Origin: Vibrio sp. SCSIO 43137
Lineage (GTDB): Bacteria; Pseudomonadota; Gammaproteobacteria; Enterobacterales; Vibrionaceae
NCBI RefSeq assembly: GCF_028201475.1
Contig: NZ_CP116384.1
Span: 1,488,001-1,552,000 of the forward strand
Reading direction: 5' to 3'
Length of the DNA: 64,000 nt
Of the stretch, positions 34,791-43,723 are shown piece by piece. How positions within the stretch are numbered: position 1 is the stretch's first letter; every line of letters begins with the position of its first letter. Under the pieces are notes generated by a model. The model did not search any database, was not told the origin of the DNA, and was given only the letters and a program-made list of their open reading frames with translations. Both the position numbers and the translations under genes were made by a program.

Positions 34791-35057
34791 ATATACCCAA
34801 GTGACCTCAAGATGCAGTATTCAGAGCTGCATCAAGGTGTTCAGTTCAAGGAAGATAACTGTAGGAATGGCACTCCCTTTCAAAGTTATCTGACACAGAA
34901 ATGGGCGCATTGATGCGCTCCCCAAGGGCGAGTTATATTGGCTCCTGCTCTGTGTTACTGATTCTAACCGTAGAATGACTATGGCTTCAAATCAGTGCCT
35001 TGATCAGAAGCCAATATATTCTCGCTGAAAAAGCATCTTGAGGTTACTTGGGTATAT
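34791..35057. mobile_element. MITE-like element, 267 bp
   Basis: Terminal inverted repeats of 25 bp (34791-34815 and 35033-35057) match in 24 positions: ATATACCCAAGTGACCTCAA on the left and the same with A for G on the right. There is no ORF inside. The interior carries several internal palindromes (GGGCGCATTGATGCGCTCCCC). It occupies the whole gap between the tRNA-binding gene and the DUF952 gene. It resembles repeats I recall from Vibrio genomes. Confidence 0.85.
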
Positions 35058-35062
35058 TGCTA

Positions 35063-35416
35063 TTAACCGGCACGGCTGCCGTCAGGAACAGGGGCTTCAG
35101 GCATTGCCAGAACCGGCGTTACCTTATCTTCGTAACCGATATCAAACAGCATCCCCTGTGACAACTCACCAGCCATTTTTCTTTCAGGAAGGTTAACCAC
35201 AAATAGCGCCTGCTTGCCTTCTATCTCCTGTGGATTGTCCCGCTCCTGTTTGATACCGGCCAGAATTGAGCGTTGATGATCGCCAAAATCTACCGTCAGT
35301 TTCATCAGTTTGTCTGATTTTGCTACCTCAGTAACAGAGACAATAGTGCCGACCCGGATATCCAGCTTAGCAAAGTCATCAAATGTAATTAGTTCTTTAA
35401 TTGGTGCAGGAGTCAT
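35063..35416 (-). CDS. tRNA-binding domain protein (CsaA/YgjH-like)
   Basis: This 117-residue EMAPII/OB-fold protein has DFAKLDIRVGTIVSVTEVAKSDKLMKLTVDFG near 13-44 and LPERKMAGELSQGMLF, characteristic of YgjH and CsaA, dimeric proteins that bind tRNA. The stop codon is 5 bp from the MITE on its 3' side, so its terminator could be the element itself. Upstream sequence has no strong promoter. Confidence 0.82.
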   Translation of the reverse strand: MTPAPIKELITFDDFAKLDIRVGTIVSVTEVAKSDKLMKLTVDFGDHQRSILAGIKQERDNPQEIEGKQALFVVNLPERKMAGELSQGMLFDIGYEDKVTPVLAMPEAPVPDGSRAG

Positions 35417-35490
35417 ACTATACCTCTGATTTAAATAAATAATTCAGAAGTAAACTATCAAATAGATTAAGGCCGGAACAGGCTTAACGT

Positions 35491-36162
35491 CTAATTATCG
35501 GTAAAAATAATATCGCCGTAGTAAGCCGTTGCATTCTGTTTGCTGTCGTCACTGTCGGTCATAATGGCGATGGCATCAATATAGCGGTAGGCGTCGCGGT
35601 TTTCTTCTTCACTGCCTTTATCACCGAATACCTGAATCAGATCCTGATAGAGATTTCTTTTTTCGCTGAACCACATGTTCAATGCATCACTTTCACCGCG
35701 GACAGCCATCATTTTGGCTTTCTCACCGGCATAAGCGTTGTTCCATTTAGAACCTTTAGGTTGATTGCTCGACCAGACATAATTCAGGGTACGGGTATTC
35801 CATATCGCCCAGCTACTGCCTATCACAACGTAGAGGCGGGCAGAGTAGTCATCACCACTTTTGATGCGCTCATTCAGCGGCGACATTTGATTCTCAATTT
35901 TCCAGCTCCAGTTAATATAAGGCGTTTTCAGCAGATCAACCTTCTCTTCCAAAGCCAGAATTGAAGCACTTTGCCGGCTGGTTGCCTTTAACACAAACTG
36001 ATCCTGCTGACGGATAATCTGATAATCCGTTGCACCATTGAACTCTTTCTCTTTCCAGCGGCTTAAATCATTCTGGCTAAACTGAGATACATTAACTCGC
36101 TCCTGTGCGCTGACAATCAATGCAGGCAGAGCTAAACAGAGTGTGGCAACCGTACGGAACAT
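35491..36162 (-). CDS. exported DUF3047 protein
   Basis: This 223-residue protein has a signal peptide up to VSAQ (about residue 20) and the DUF3047 pattern (WSWKIENQMSPLNERIKSGDDYSARLYVV near 81-110, IDAIAIMTDSDDSKQNATAYYGDI near the end). The start at 36162 has AGGAGAG, clearly better than the upstream in-frame codon. Periplasmic, perhaps binding a carbohydrate; unknown role. No operon partner. Confidence 0.75.
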   Translation of the reverse strand: MFRTVATLCLALPALIVSAQERVNVSQFSQNDLSRWKEKEFNGATDYQIIRQQDQFVLKATSRQSASILALEEKVDLLKTPYINWSWKIENQMSPLNERIKSGDDYSARLYVVIGSSWAIWNTRTLNYVWSSNQPKGSKWNNAYAGEKAKMMAVRGESDALNMWFSEKRNLYQDLIQVFGDKGSEEENRDAYRYIDAIAIMTDSDDSKQNATAYYGDIIFTDN

Positions 36163-36242
36163 ATTCTCTCCTGTGAGAAATAGCATAAAAGCACAACTGA
36201 TGAGTACATAGACCCTACTTAAACGTAAGCAGAATCAGCAGC

Positions 36243-36590
36243 TTAATCAAGCAGTTCGTAACTATCGATTGCCTTTCTCGCTTCAGCCACGGTGCAACCC
36301 GTCTCTTTAACCAGTTGATTTAAAGTCGTGTTGGGGTGTTTTTGAATATAATCGGCAGGAGAAAGAAAAGTCACCGGCAGTGCTTTTTCCACTGCCAGAC
36401 GAATCCAGCGATCCGCTTCTGCGGGAATAAGATTTTTCAGATGATTTAACTGCTGTTCAGTACCGGATAAACGCCAGTTTCTTGAACGGCGGATACGATG
36501 AATTTTACAGCCATTGCTTTGCGCTAAAGCGATAAAGGCCTGTTTGTCTGCCACCCGATGGACAAAACTGTTGAGTTGAATCGATATCAT
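36243..36590 (-). CDS. small hypothetical protein, possibly ribosome recycling factor family-like
   Basis: This 115-residue basic protein has IHRIRRSRNWRLSG near 31-44 and a C-terminal helix (LVKETGCTVAEARKAIDSYELLD). Relatives in Vibrio are sometimes annotated as ribosome recycling factor family, but I see no convincing RRF sequence. Next to the sit operon but not clearly part of it. Unknown function. Confidence 0.5.
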   Translation of the reverse strand: MISIQLNSFVHRVADKQAFIALAQSNGCKIHRIRRSRNWRLSGTEQQLNHLKNLIPAEADRWIRLAVEKALPVTFLSPADYIQKHPNTTLNQLVKETGCTVAEARKAIDSYELLD

Positions 36591-36622
36591 GGCCTGACTG
36601 TATCATAAGCGCTAACCGCTGT

Positions 36623-37477
36623 TTACGCTTTATCAGCAACATTCACCTTCAATCCGGCCATATTTTTTATCGGGCTAAGCTGCTTTCCGCTAAAGGCAGT
36701 AATAAATAGCGTTGCCTGCACCAGTACAATACAGGCACTGGTGGAACCATCGATATGATAGCTGATCACCACGCCGGCCAGTGTTGAGAATACGGAAACC
36801 AGAGTCGCCACCAGCATCATAACTTCAAAGCGGCGGCAGAGCATAAGCGCCACTACCCCCGGCCCCACTAACATCGCCACCACCAACACCACACCAACAA
36901 CCTGAATCGCGGCAACGGTCACTAACGCAATCAAAATCAGCAGCAGATAGTGCAACGCGCGGATATTCAGGCCGACAACACGTGCATGACTTTTATCAAA
37001 ACAGACCATCAACAAGTCTTTGTAGAAAAGCAGTGTCGTTACCGCAACGGCAGCACAAACCGCCAAAGTCTGCCACATAAGATCTTCAGGGATCCCGAGA
37101 ATATTGCCGAACAAGATATGCATAAGATGCTGATCAGTCTCTACATGAGTAAACATCACCAGACCGATAGCAAACATGCCGGAGAAAACAATACCCATCA
37201 CCGTATCTTCTTTAAGGCGGCTATGTTCCTTTATGTAACCGGTAAGCACGGCGCAGGCCAGACCGGAAGTAAATGCGCCGATAAACAGAGGAATGGCAAA
37301 TAGCGAAGAGAGAACCACACCGGGAAGAACCGCATGGGAAATGGCATCGCCCATCAGCGACCAGCCTTTCAGCACCAGATAGCAGGAAAGCAGCGCACAA
37401 ACAATACTTACCGCAAGGCCGGTTATCAGGGCACTCTGCATAAACGGGTATTGCAGGGGTTCAGTTAACCAGATCAT
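36623..37477 (-). CDS. sitD: manganese/iron ABC transporter permease SitD-like
   Basis: This 284-residue inner-membrane permease has about eight helices. The ABC-3 family signature shows in KGWSLMGDAISHAVLPGVVL (37-56), with KEDTVMGIVFSGMFAIG near 88. It overlaps sitC by 4 bp. With SitC it likely forms a heterodimeric channel for Mn2+ or Fe2+. Last of four genes in the sit operon. Confidence 0.88.
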   Translation of the reverse strand: MIWLTEPLQYPFMQSALITGLAVSIVCALLSCYLVLKGWSLMGDAISHAVLPGVVLSSLFAIPLFIGAFTSGLACAVLTGYIKEHSRLKEDTVMGIVFSGMFAIGLVMFTHVETDQHLMHILFGNILGIPEDLMWQTLAVCAAVAVTTLLFYKDLLMVCFDKSHARVVGLNIRALHYLLLILIALVTVAAIQVVGVVLVVAMLVGPGVVALMLCRRFEVMMLVATLVSVFSTLAGVVISYHIDGSTSACIVLVQATLFITAFSGKQLSPIKNMAGLKVNVADKA

Positions 37478-38352
37478 ACGATTTTCTCCTTGCGTTCACT
37501 GTGTACTAAGGAGACGGAATGAAACCGGACAGGGAGCAATCCATACTTAGGAGCAAACAGGAAGGCTAAGGTAAACAGCAATATCTGACAAAGCACAATC
37601 AAACCGCCGGCTGAACTGTCGTAAAGATAGCTGATATATACTCCGGCAGCACCTGTCACTGCCCCCATAAAGGTAGAGAGAAACAAGATAGCCCCAAACC
37701 TGTCGCTCAGCATATAAGCCGTAGCACCAGGAATAATCACCATAGCTATCACCAGCAAGGCGCCTACCGCCTGCAGAGAAGCAACGGTACAGGCACTCAA
37801 CAAGGTAAAAAACAGCAGCTTATAACCCGTTACCCATAATCCGCTTGCCGCTGCCTGATTCTCATCAAAAAACACCAGCAACAAGGACTTCCACACCAAT
37901 CCAAGAGTGACAAAAGTCAGCAATGAGATAATCACTATCTGGTACAGCTCACTCTGACTGATCATCAGGATATTGCCGAAAATCACCGCCTGAATATTAA
38001 TGGAGGTTGGGTTGAGGGAAATAATCAGCAGGCCGAGAGCGAAAAAACTGGTAAACACCAGCCCGATCACCGCATCTTCTTTAAGGTGAGATAGTTGTTT
38101 AATTAACGCCATACTGCCCGCAGCAAGAAAACCGGCAAAAAAAGCACCTACGGAGAGTGGTAACCCCATGCTGTAAGCAACAGCTACACCAGGCACCACT
38201 GAGTGCGACAGTGCATCCCCTATAAGCGACCAGCCTTTAAGGACCAGATACGCGGAAAGAAATGCGCAGACCGCCCCGACTATGGCACTGGCAAACAGGG
38301 CATTTTGCATATATTGATAACTGAACGGTTCCAGCAGAGTATCCAGCATCAC
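37474..38352 (-). CDS. sitC: manganese/iron ABC transporter permease SitC-like
   Basis: This 292-residue inner-membrane ABC-3 permease is closely similar to its neighbour SitD (KGWSLIGDALSHSVVPGVAV, KEDAVIGLVFTSFFALGLL). It overlaps sitB by one base and sitD by four, as expected for a coupled operon. A C-terminal tail follows the last helix. Metal specificity is not readable; Mn/Fe is normal for SitC. Confidence 0.88.
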   Translation of the reverse strand: MMLDTLLEPFSYQYMQNALFASAIVGAVCAFLSAYLVLKGWSLIGDALSHSVVPGVAVAYSMGLPLSVGAFFAGFLAAGSMALIKQLSHLKEDAVIGLVFTSFFALGLLIISLNPTSINIQAVIFGNILMISQSELYQIVIISLLTFVTLGLVWKSLLLVFFDENQAAASGLWVTGYKLLFFTLLSACTVASLQAVGALLVIAMVIIPGATAYMLSDRFGAILFLSTFMGAVTGAAGVYISYLYDSSAGGLIVLCQILLFTLAFLFAPKYGLLPVRFHSVSLVHSERKEKIV

Positions 38353-39233
38353 TAAACCTCCGTCCTTTCACGTTCTTTAACCAGCTGACTGTTTTGCTGC
38401 TCCTTACCATAAAAAACCGCTGGTTTTTCATGATCTGACAAAATCACCACGGTGCGATCATCATCATCGGTATGCAGGGTATCGCCGGAAATACCCACCT
38501 GTTTCAGCACACCACCAAATGTCACTTCCAGATTATGCTGGGTAAACGCCTGCTCAACCGTGCCGCTGGCCACTATGGTGCGGTTGATTAGAATCACATC
38601 ATCACAATAATCAGGAACACTACCCAGATTATGGGTGGATACCAGAATAAGATGTCCGGCTTCACGGAGCTCCTGAAGCAAAGCCATTATGGCGTCTTCG
38701 GTAGTAAAATCGACACCGGTAAAAGGTTCATCTAACAAGATAATCTGGCTTTGCTGAGCCAGAGCCCGTGCCAGAAAAACCCGCTTTTTCTGTCCACCGG
38801 ACAACTCGCCAATCTGACGCTCCGCCAGATGAGCAATCCCCATTCTCTCCATGGCTTTATTAACTATTTGTTTATCCTTCAGGCTGGCACGCTTTAAAAA
38901 ACCCATAAAACCATAGCGCCCCTGCATCACGACTTCCCGCACCAATATAGGAAAATCCCAGTCAATATCTTCACTCTGGGGAACGTAAGCGACCAGATTC
39001 TGCTTAAGGGCTGACTGAACCGGTTTACCCAGAATGCTTATCTCTCCGCGGCTCAGCCTGACCAGCCCCATAATGCTTTTAAACAGGGTTGATTTACCGC
39101 CACCATTAATGCCGACAAGCGCACACACGGTACCTGCTGATAGGGAGAAGTTCACATTCTCGATAGCGGTAAAGCCGTTGTTGTAAACCACGCTGACTTG
39201 TCTGGACTCAAGTACTGCCTGCTCACTGTTCAT
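38352..39233 (-). CDS. sitB: manganese/iron ABC transporter ATPase SitB-like
   Basis: This 293-residue ABC ATPase has Walker [10 protein letters not shown] near 42-50, signature LSGGQKKR near 143, and Walker [12 protein letters not shown] near 165. The C-terminal extension of about 60 residues beyond the usual 220 is normal in SitB. It overlaps sitA by 4 bp and sitC by 1 bp. Confidence 0.9.
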   Translation of the reverse strand: MNSEQAVLESRQVSVVYNNGFTAIENVNFSLSAGTVCALVGINGGGKSTLFKSIMGLVRLSRGEISILGKPVQSALKQNLVAYVPQSEDIDWDFPILVREVVMQGRYGFMGFLKRASLKDKQIVNKAMERMGIAHLAERQIGELSGGQKKRVFLARALAQQSQIILLDEPFTGVDFTTEDAIMALLQELREAGHLILVSTHNLGSVPDYCDDVILINRTIVASGTVEQAFTQHNLEVTFGGVLKQVGISGDTLHTDDDDRTVVILSDHEKPAVFYGKEQQNSQLVKERERTEV

Positions 39234-40135
39234 TGCTGATACCCCCTGCGGATAGTCTCGGTTGTCACTTGTAGTAGATCGAGATAAGTAGGTACGGCGC
39301 CGGCCGGCTCAGATAGTGAATCAACATAAAGAACACCGCCATACTTGATGCCCGTTTCTCTGGCGACCTGTTTAGCCGCGCGATCAGAAACGGTACTTTC
39401 GCTGAAAATCACAGAGATTTGGTTATCTTTCACCTTATCGATCAGCTTCTTCACCTGCTTCGGCGAGCCCTGACGATCCGCATTAATCGGCCAGAGAAAG
39501 GCTTCAGAGAAGTTGAGATCTCTGGCCAGATAACTAAAAGCACCTTCACTGGAGACCAGCCAGCGCTTCTGCTGAGGAATATGGGAAAGCCCCTGCCTGA
39601 CCTGCTCTGCTAACTGGGTGATTTTTTCTGAATACTGTTTTGCATTACGGCGATAAATTGCGGCATTACCCGGGTCGTGCTCCGTCAGGGCTTTACGTAT
39701 GTTTTCGATATAGATCAAGGCATTACTGGCCGACATCCACGCATGAGGGTTTGGTTTCCCCTGATACGGGCCGGAATAGATGGAGAGAGGCTCAATACCT
39801 TCCGTCAGCACAGCAGAAGGAACACCAGACAGATTATGGAAGAATTTTTCAAACCAGCGCTCCAGATTCATACCGTTCCATAGAATCAGATCGGCAGACT
39901 GAGCTTTAACAATATCTTTCGGGGTTGGCTGATAGTCATGAATCTCAGCACCCGCTTTGGTAATAGAAACCACATCCGCCGCCTCACCGGCAACGTTCTG
40001 CGTCATATCCTGAATAATAGTGAAAGTGGTAACCACTTTTAGCTTGGCACTGGTATTAAATGAGAGAAAAAGACAGATAATAAAAAGCCAGTTACGCGGC
40101 TTACAGAAAGAAGAGGGGTAAAAAAGAGTGCCCAT
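39230..40135 (-). CDS. sitA: metal-binding periplasmic protein SitA-like
   Basis: This 301-residue cluster A-I metal-binding protein has an N-terminal hydrophobic signal ([16 protein letters not shown]). Metal ligands are visible as His in AEIHDYQP and NPHAWMS, with a Glu/Asp pair in the second lobe (SEST, YVDS). The start at 40135 has AGGGAATTT upstream; the earlier in-frame ATG at 40165 has none. First gene of sitABCD, with a Fur box 34-54 bp upstream. Confidence 0.88.
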   Translation of the reverse strand: MGTLFYPSSFCKPRNWLFIICLFLSFNTSAKLKVVTTFTIIQDMTQNVAGEAADVVSITKAGAEIHDYQPTPKDIVKAQSADLILWNGMNLERWFEKFFHNLSGVPSAVLTEGIEPLSIYSGPYQGKPNPHAWMSASNALIYIENIRKALTEHDPGNAAIYRRNAKQYSEKITQLAEQVRQGLSHIPQQKRWLVSSEGAFSYLARDLNFSEAFLWPINADRQGSPKQVKKLIDKVKDNQISVIFSESTVSDRAAKQVARETGIKYGGVLYVDSLSEPAGAVPTYLDLLQVTTETIRRGYQQ

Positions 40136-40168
40136 GATAAATTCCCTGAATGAGTTCTCTTTCATATT

Positions 40169-40189
40169 AAATGATAATAATTATCATTT
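40169..40189. promoter_or_regulatory. Fur box upstream of sitA
   Basis: AAATGATAAT and its exact reverse complement are symmetric about one central A, giving a 21-bp perfect palindrome matching the GATAATGATAATCATTATC class. Iron-Fur repression of the metal importer is a direct inference. Confidence 0.85.
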
Positions 40190-40221
40190 GCAACTATATT
40201 TTAGTGATTTCCTCTAAATAT

Positions 40222-40243
40222 AACGGCAGCTTATGCTGCCGTT
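40222..40243. terminator. hairpin after selU
   Basis: AACGGCAGC, TTAT, GCTGCCGTT form a perfect 9-bp stem. Downstream of selU on the minus strand comes TATATTTAG, a weak T tract, so it is probably a moderate terminator separating selU from sitA. Confidence 0.6.
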
Positions 40244-40265
40244 TGTAAGAGCGATAGTTAACGAG

Positions 40266-40303
40266 TATGCCCAATTAGCCTCAAGTTGCTGTTTCAGCGA
40301 AAA
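40266..40303. repeat. degenerate solo end of the MITE family
   Basis: TATGCCCAATTAGCCTCAAG and what follows (TTGCTGTTTCAGCGA) align with the right end of the 267-bp element, whose reverse complement reads TATACCCAAGTAACCTCAAG then ATGCTTTTTCAGCGAGAA. Roughly 30 of 38 bases agree. There is no partner end nearby, so it is a remnant. It is 13 bp from the selU stop. Confidence 0.6.
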
Positions 40304-40315
40304 CGACTAAAGTGC

Positions 40316-41404
40316 TCAGGCACTTTCAAGCCACTCTCTTACCTGCTGATAATCGCCTTTATACACAATTCTGTCGCTATTCTTGCCAAGCTGAAAGGCG
40401 TACATTGGATCATAATACTGCTCCAGTAACGGAGCCAGCCAGGCCTGATGCTCGTCCAGTGAGCCGCTGCTCTGCATCTGCCTGATGGCCGACTTTTGTG
40501 ACTGCAACAGAGCCGAGTGCCTTTCGGAACCTAATCTGCGGCTGATCTTAAGCATGCCCTGTTCAAGGTACTGCTCAAATTCAACCCATCCCTGCTCTTC
40601 ACCATAAGTATGGGCAAAATCCTGCTGCATTTTTACCACATACTCATTTAACAGCCGCTGGTAACGAACTTCAAACGGATCTTCTATCACTGCCATTCTG
40701 GACTGCTTCATGGCAGCATGAAGTTCAAACGGCAGCCTTACCCCGCCGATAAATTTACCTTCATCTTCCAGAATTAACTTTTCAGCTCCCTGATGCTGTT
40801 TCTTCAGGATTTGGACAGCCAGTTGGTTTTCAAAGTCGATCTGACTTCTCTGCTCGGTAACAAAACGACCGAATGAGGATCCACGGTGACGGGCTGCTCC
40901 TTCAAGATCGATGCCGTCGCTTACCTCATTCAGAAGCAGAGTTTTGCCACTACCGGTAAAGCCACCGACAATGGTCATCGGCATGGTTGCAGCCTGCTCC
41001 AGCGTTTCCAGTATAAAGCGACGAACCGCTTTATATCCTCCGGTCAGAAACGGATAGTCTACTCCCGCTTCTTTCAGCCACTGCTGAGTGATCTGCGAAC
41101 GAAGCCCGCCACGAAAGCAGTATAAAAAGCCCTGTGGGTTGTCATGGCAGAACTGCTTCCAACCTTCAACACGTTGCTGTTTAAGTTCGCCATTAACCAG
41201 TTGATGGCCTAACGCAATAGCGGCTTGTTGTCCCTGCTGCTTATAACAGGTACCGACCGCTTTCCGCTCTTCATCGTTCATCAGTGGCAGGTTTTCTGAA
41301 CAGGGAAAAGCTCCCTGCTGAAACTCAACAGGGGCCCGTGTATCCATCAGGGGTATATCGTTGACCAGTATGTAACGAAAATCATCACTGTTTGGCCGTA
41401 ACAT
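40316..41404 (-). CDS. selU: tRNA 2-selenouridine synthase
   Basis: This 362-residue protein replaces sulfur by selenium in tRNA 2-thiouridine at the wobble position. Its N-terminal rhodanese domain has the catalytic Cys at about residue 96 (LYCFRGGLRSQ), and a P-loop GGFTGSGKTLLL follows near 142. The gene overlaps selD by one base, so they form one operon, selD first. Also called mnmH or ybbB. Confidence 0.93.
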   Translation of the reverse strand: MLRPNSDDFRYILVNDIPLMDTRAPVEFQQGAFPCSENLPLMNDEERKAVGTCYKQQGQQAAIALGHQLVNGELKQQRVEGWKQFCHDNPQGFLYCFRGGLRSQITQQWLKEAGVDYPFLTGGYKAVRRFILETLEQAATMPMTIVGGFTGSGKTLLLNEVSDGIDLEGAARHRGSSFGRFVTEQRSQIDFENQLAVQILKKQHQGAEKLILEDEGKFIGGVRLPFELHAAMKQSRMAVIEDPFEVRYQRLLNEYVVKMQQDFAHTYGEEQGWVEFEQYLEQGMLKISRRLGSERHSALLQSQKSAIRQMQSSGSLDEHQAWLAPLLEQYYDPMYAFQLGKNSDRIVYKGDYQQVREWLESA

Positions 41405-42438
41405 TAACTGACCTCAATCAGAACATCGCCATCCTGAGCTACCAGCTCACCAATGGCTTGCAGTTCAATGCCAAACTTAGCGGCTGCGTCTTTCACTTCC
41501 TCTTCTCCTTCCGGAGTCACCGCCAGCAACAGACCACCCGATGTCTGGGGATCACACAACACGGCTTTTTGTATTTCTGTCAGCTCACCCAGTTTATGAC
41601 CATAGCTGGCATAGTTACGTCCGGTACCGCCCGGAACACAACCCTGCTCAATATAGTCATAGACCCCCGGCAGAGTCGGTACTTTTTCCAGGGTAATTTC
41701 AGCCTTAAGCTTACTGCCTTCGCATATCTCAGTCAGATGCCCCATCAAGCCAAAGCCGGTCACATCCGTCATCGCCTTAACGCAAGTAAGGTTGGCGAAC
41801 TCTGCTCCCGGCGTGTTGAGTTTGCACATCCAGTCCCGCGCCAGCCCTTTATGCTCTTCAGCCAGTTTGGATTTTTTCTCTGCCGTGGTCAGTACACCAA
41901 TGCCTAACGGCTTGGTCAGATAAAGACGACAGCCTTCTTCCGCGCAGTTGTTTCGTTTTACCCGTTCTGTATCAACAATACCCGTTACTGCCAAACCAAA
42001 AATAGGCTCAGGGGCATCAATGGAGTGTCCTCCAGCCAGAGAGATCTCGATTTCGCGGCACACGGAACGCCCGCCCTCTATTACCTGCTGGGCAATCTCC
42101 GGAGCCAGCACATTAATCGGCCAGCCTAAGATTGCGATAGCCATAATCGGCTTGCCACCCATGGCATAAATATCACTGATAGCATTGGTTGCTGCGATAC
42201 GGCCAAAATCGTACGGGTCATCCACGATTGGCATAAAAAAGTCGGTGGTACTGACAACCGCGGTACCGTTGCCTAGATCATAAACCGCGGCGTCATCTTT
42301 ACTCTCATTACCAACCAGCAGGTTTGGATCGGCAAAAGGAGTGATCTGAGTTTTAAGAATGGTATCGAGCACTTTCGGTGAAATCTTACAACCACATCCT
42401 GCTCCATGGCTGTATTGGGTTAGACGAACTTTTTCCAT
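41404..42438 (-). CDS. selD: selenophosphate synthase
   Basis: This 344-residue enzyme makes selenophosphate from selenide and ATP. The catalytic Cys17 is visible in [11 protein letters not shown], a Cys rather than selenocysteine. AIR-synthase-like repeats and the glycine-rich [13 protein letters not shown] near 150 are present. It is first in the selD-selU operon, which is for tRNA modification; no selA, selB or selC was seen in the window. Confidence 0.94.
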   Translation of the reverse strand: MEKVRLTQYSHGAGCGCKISPKVLDTILKTQITPFADPNLLVGNESKDDAAVYDLGNGTAVVSTTDFFMPIVDDPYDFGRIAATNAISDIYAMGGKPIMAIAILGWPINVLAPEIAQQVIEGGRSVCREIEISLAGGHSIDAPEPIFGLAVTGIVDTERVKRNNCAEEGCRLYLTKPLGIGVLTTAEKKSKLAEEHKGLARDWMCKLNTPGAEFANLTCVKAMTDVTGFGLMGHLTEICEGSKLKAEITLEKVPTLPGVYDYIEQGCVPGGTGRNYASYGHKLGELTEIQKAVLCDPQTSGGLLLAVTPEGEEEVKDAAAKFGIELQAIGELVAQDGDVLIEVS

Positions 42439-42576
42439 TACACACTCCGGTAACTATTTTCTGATTTGCAGAAATACTACTCCTGCAACCTCAAACAGTC
42501 ACCTAAGTTGGGATTTCGAGTTAGTTTCTGTTGATGCATATCAAATAGGCATACTTAAGAAACAAGGAGATAGACA

Positions 42577-42606
42577 GGAGAAAGGGGCTTGTACCCTCTC
42601 TCCTAT
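42577..42606. other. imperfect hairpin after the 148-residue hypothetical gene
   Basis: AGGAGA and TCTCCT arms, extended by GGG/CCC with mismatches, flank a central loop. No T tract on the minus strand. Possible weak terminator. Confidence 0.3.
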
Positions 42607-42629
42607 TACTACTTTCAGGCAACCAGAAT

Positions 42630-43076
42630 TCAGAAAAATATCTCTTCGGTAGAGAAATTGTCGGCAATTTTGCTGGTGAGCTTATGGTTAGCATAATTCT
42701 CATCAATACCCAGCCAGAGCTCGTCGTTAAACAAACCGTCCAGATAAGCATAACGGCAGATATGTACCAGAGATATCCGGTCAATAACCCCTTCGAACCG
42801 GCTTTCAAGCTCATCAAAAGTGGGTTGCTGTTTTGTTATCCAGGCATACTCCAGATACTCAATGACCTTGCTGACAGATTCTCTGTCGACACGGAAATCC
42901 GCCGGAAAATCTTCATGGGGAAGTTTGAGTGAATCTCGGTCATGCTTAACGGGGTAGACTCCATAAGACCATGCATAAACGTATGAATTGGGCAGCGCAT
43001 CGCTGTTGATACCTAAAGCCAGAACCTGCAATCGCTGTTGAGCAAATGACATCTTGTTTTGTTGTCCGATAGCCAT
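42630..43076 (-). CDS. hypothetical protein
   Basis: This 148-residue cytosolic protein is one I do not recognise. It is rich in aromatic residues (YVYAWSYGVYPV near 32-43, YLEYAWITKQQP near 73-84). AGGTCCTGATT stands before the start. It is alone, between selD (same strand) and the divergent syp operon, and shares its upstream region with the sypA promoter. Confidence 0.55.
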   Translation of the reverse strand: MAIGQQNKMSFAQQRLQVLALGINSDALPNSYVYAWSYGVYPVKHDRDSLKLPHEDFPADFRVDRESVSKVIEYLEYAWITKQQPTFDELESRFEGVIDRISLVHICRYAYLDGLFNDELWLGIDENYANHKLTSKIADNFSTEEIFF

Positions 43077-43222
43077 AATCAGGACCTCTATCTATATTTT
43101 TATTATTAACAACCTAACCACCTTAACTATAGTAAAACAAGATTCATACTCAATCCGTTTCGCAGCTTTTTAATGACACATTCATCTTCTTCTATTGCAC
43201 TTTTTTGTGATTCCTAAATCTA

Positions 43223-43238
43223 TTCTCATAATCAGAAA
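43223..43238 (+). promoter_or_regulatory. candidate SypG enhancer, upstream of sypA
   Basis: TTCTCATAATCAGAAA. The sequence differs in one base from 53273-53288 upstream of sypI and stands 86 bp before the GG of the -24 element, against 84 bp there. An inverted TGAGAA at 43263 may be a second site. In V. fischeri SypG binds a TTCTCA-N3-TGC type sequence, from memory. Confidence 0.6.
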
Positions 43239-43307
43239 TCCGCTTTTCTTATTTCAGGAATCTGAGAAAACAAAATCTATCGCATTGTTTTATAAACACT
43301 TATTAAT

Positions 43308-43324
43308 TGGCATGCAATGTGCTC
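43308..43324 (+). promoter_or_regulatory. sigma-54 promoter of sypA
   Basis: TGGCATGCAATGTGCTC has GG at 43309-43310 and GC at 43321-43322, exactly ten bases apart, with most of the -24/-12 consensus. About 50 bp upstream of the sypA start. Confidence 0.75.
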
Positions 43325-43374
43325 TTGTTACTACAAGTTCATATCAGGTTGGACGCAATAAAGGAGATTTAGCC

Positions 43375-43695
43375 ATGGAACTGAGAAAAATCGAAGCTAA
43401 CGAACAGACCCTAACTCTGCTTATCTCTGGCGAGTTTGATGCAAACGGTAGTAAAGAGGCGCTGCCCCATATTGATCAGGTTCTCTCTAATGACGGTCAT
43501 GAAGAGATAGAGATAGATTTTAAACATGTCTCTTTTCTCGATTCATGCGGCGTAGGTGCCATTGTTTATTTCTATAAACGTCTGGCAGAAAGAAAACGCG
43601 CCATGCGTATTGAAAATGCCCACGGTCAGCCGCTGGAAATTATCAGCCTATTGAGGATCGATCAGGCCATTCCCACCAATTCAGGTAAACACTGA
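43375..43695 (+). CDS. sypA: STAS-domain biofilm regulator SypA
   Basis: This 106-residue anti-sigma-antagonist-like STAS protein has the phosphorylatable Ser in SFLDSCGVGA at residue 57 (Ser56 in the V. fischeri protein, from memory). The longer in-frame start at 43195 is rejected: AAGGAG is 8 bases before this ATG, and the earlier part overlaps the promoter. First gene of the syp operon. Its usual partner SypE, a kinase/phosphatase, was not found here. Confidence 0.85.
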   Translation: MELRKIEANEQTLTLLISGEFDANGSKEALPHIDQVLSNDGHEEIEIDFKHVSFLDSCGVGAIVYFYKRLAERKRAMRIENAHGQPLEIISLLRIDQAIPTNSGKH

Positions 43696-43723
43696 TTAAG
43701 GTGTTACGTCAGGGAGGCAGGTT

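Noticed and set aside
34787..34810. N-terminal extension of the DUF952 gene (MRSLGYIP)
   Set aside because: These codons are the MITE terminal repeat, not conserved coding sequence.
41404..42438. Selenocysteine in selD
   Set aside because: The active-site residue 17 is an ordinary Cys codon and no in-frame TGA is needed.
43195..43374. Longer reading frame in front of sypA (60 extra residues)
   Set aside because: It spans the sigma-54 promoter, and the AAGGAG precedes the inner ATG at 43375.
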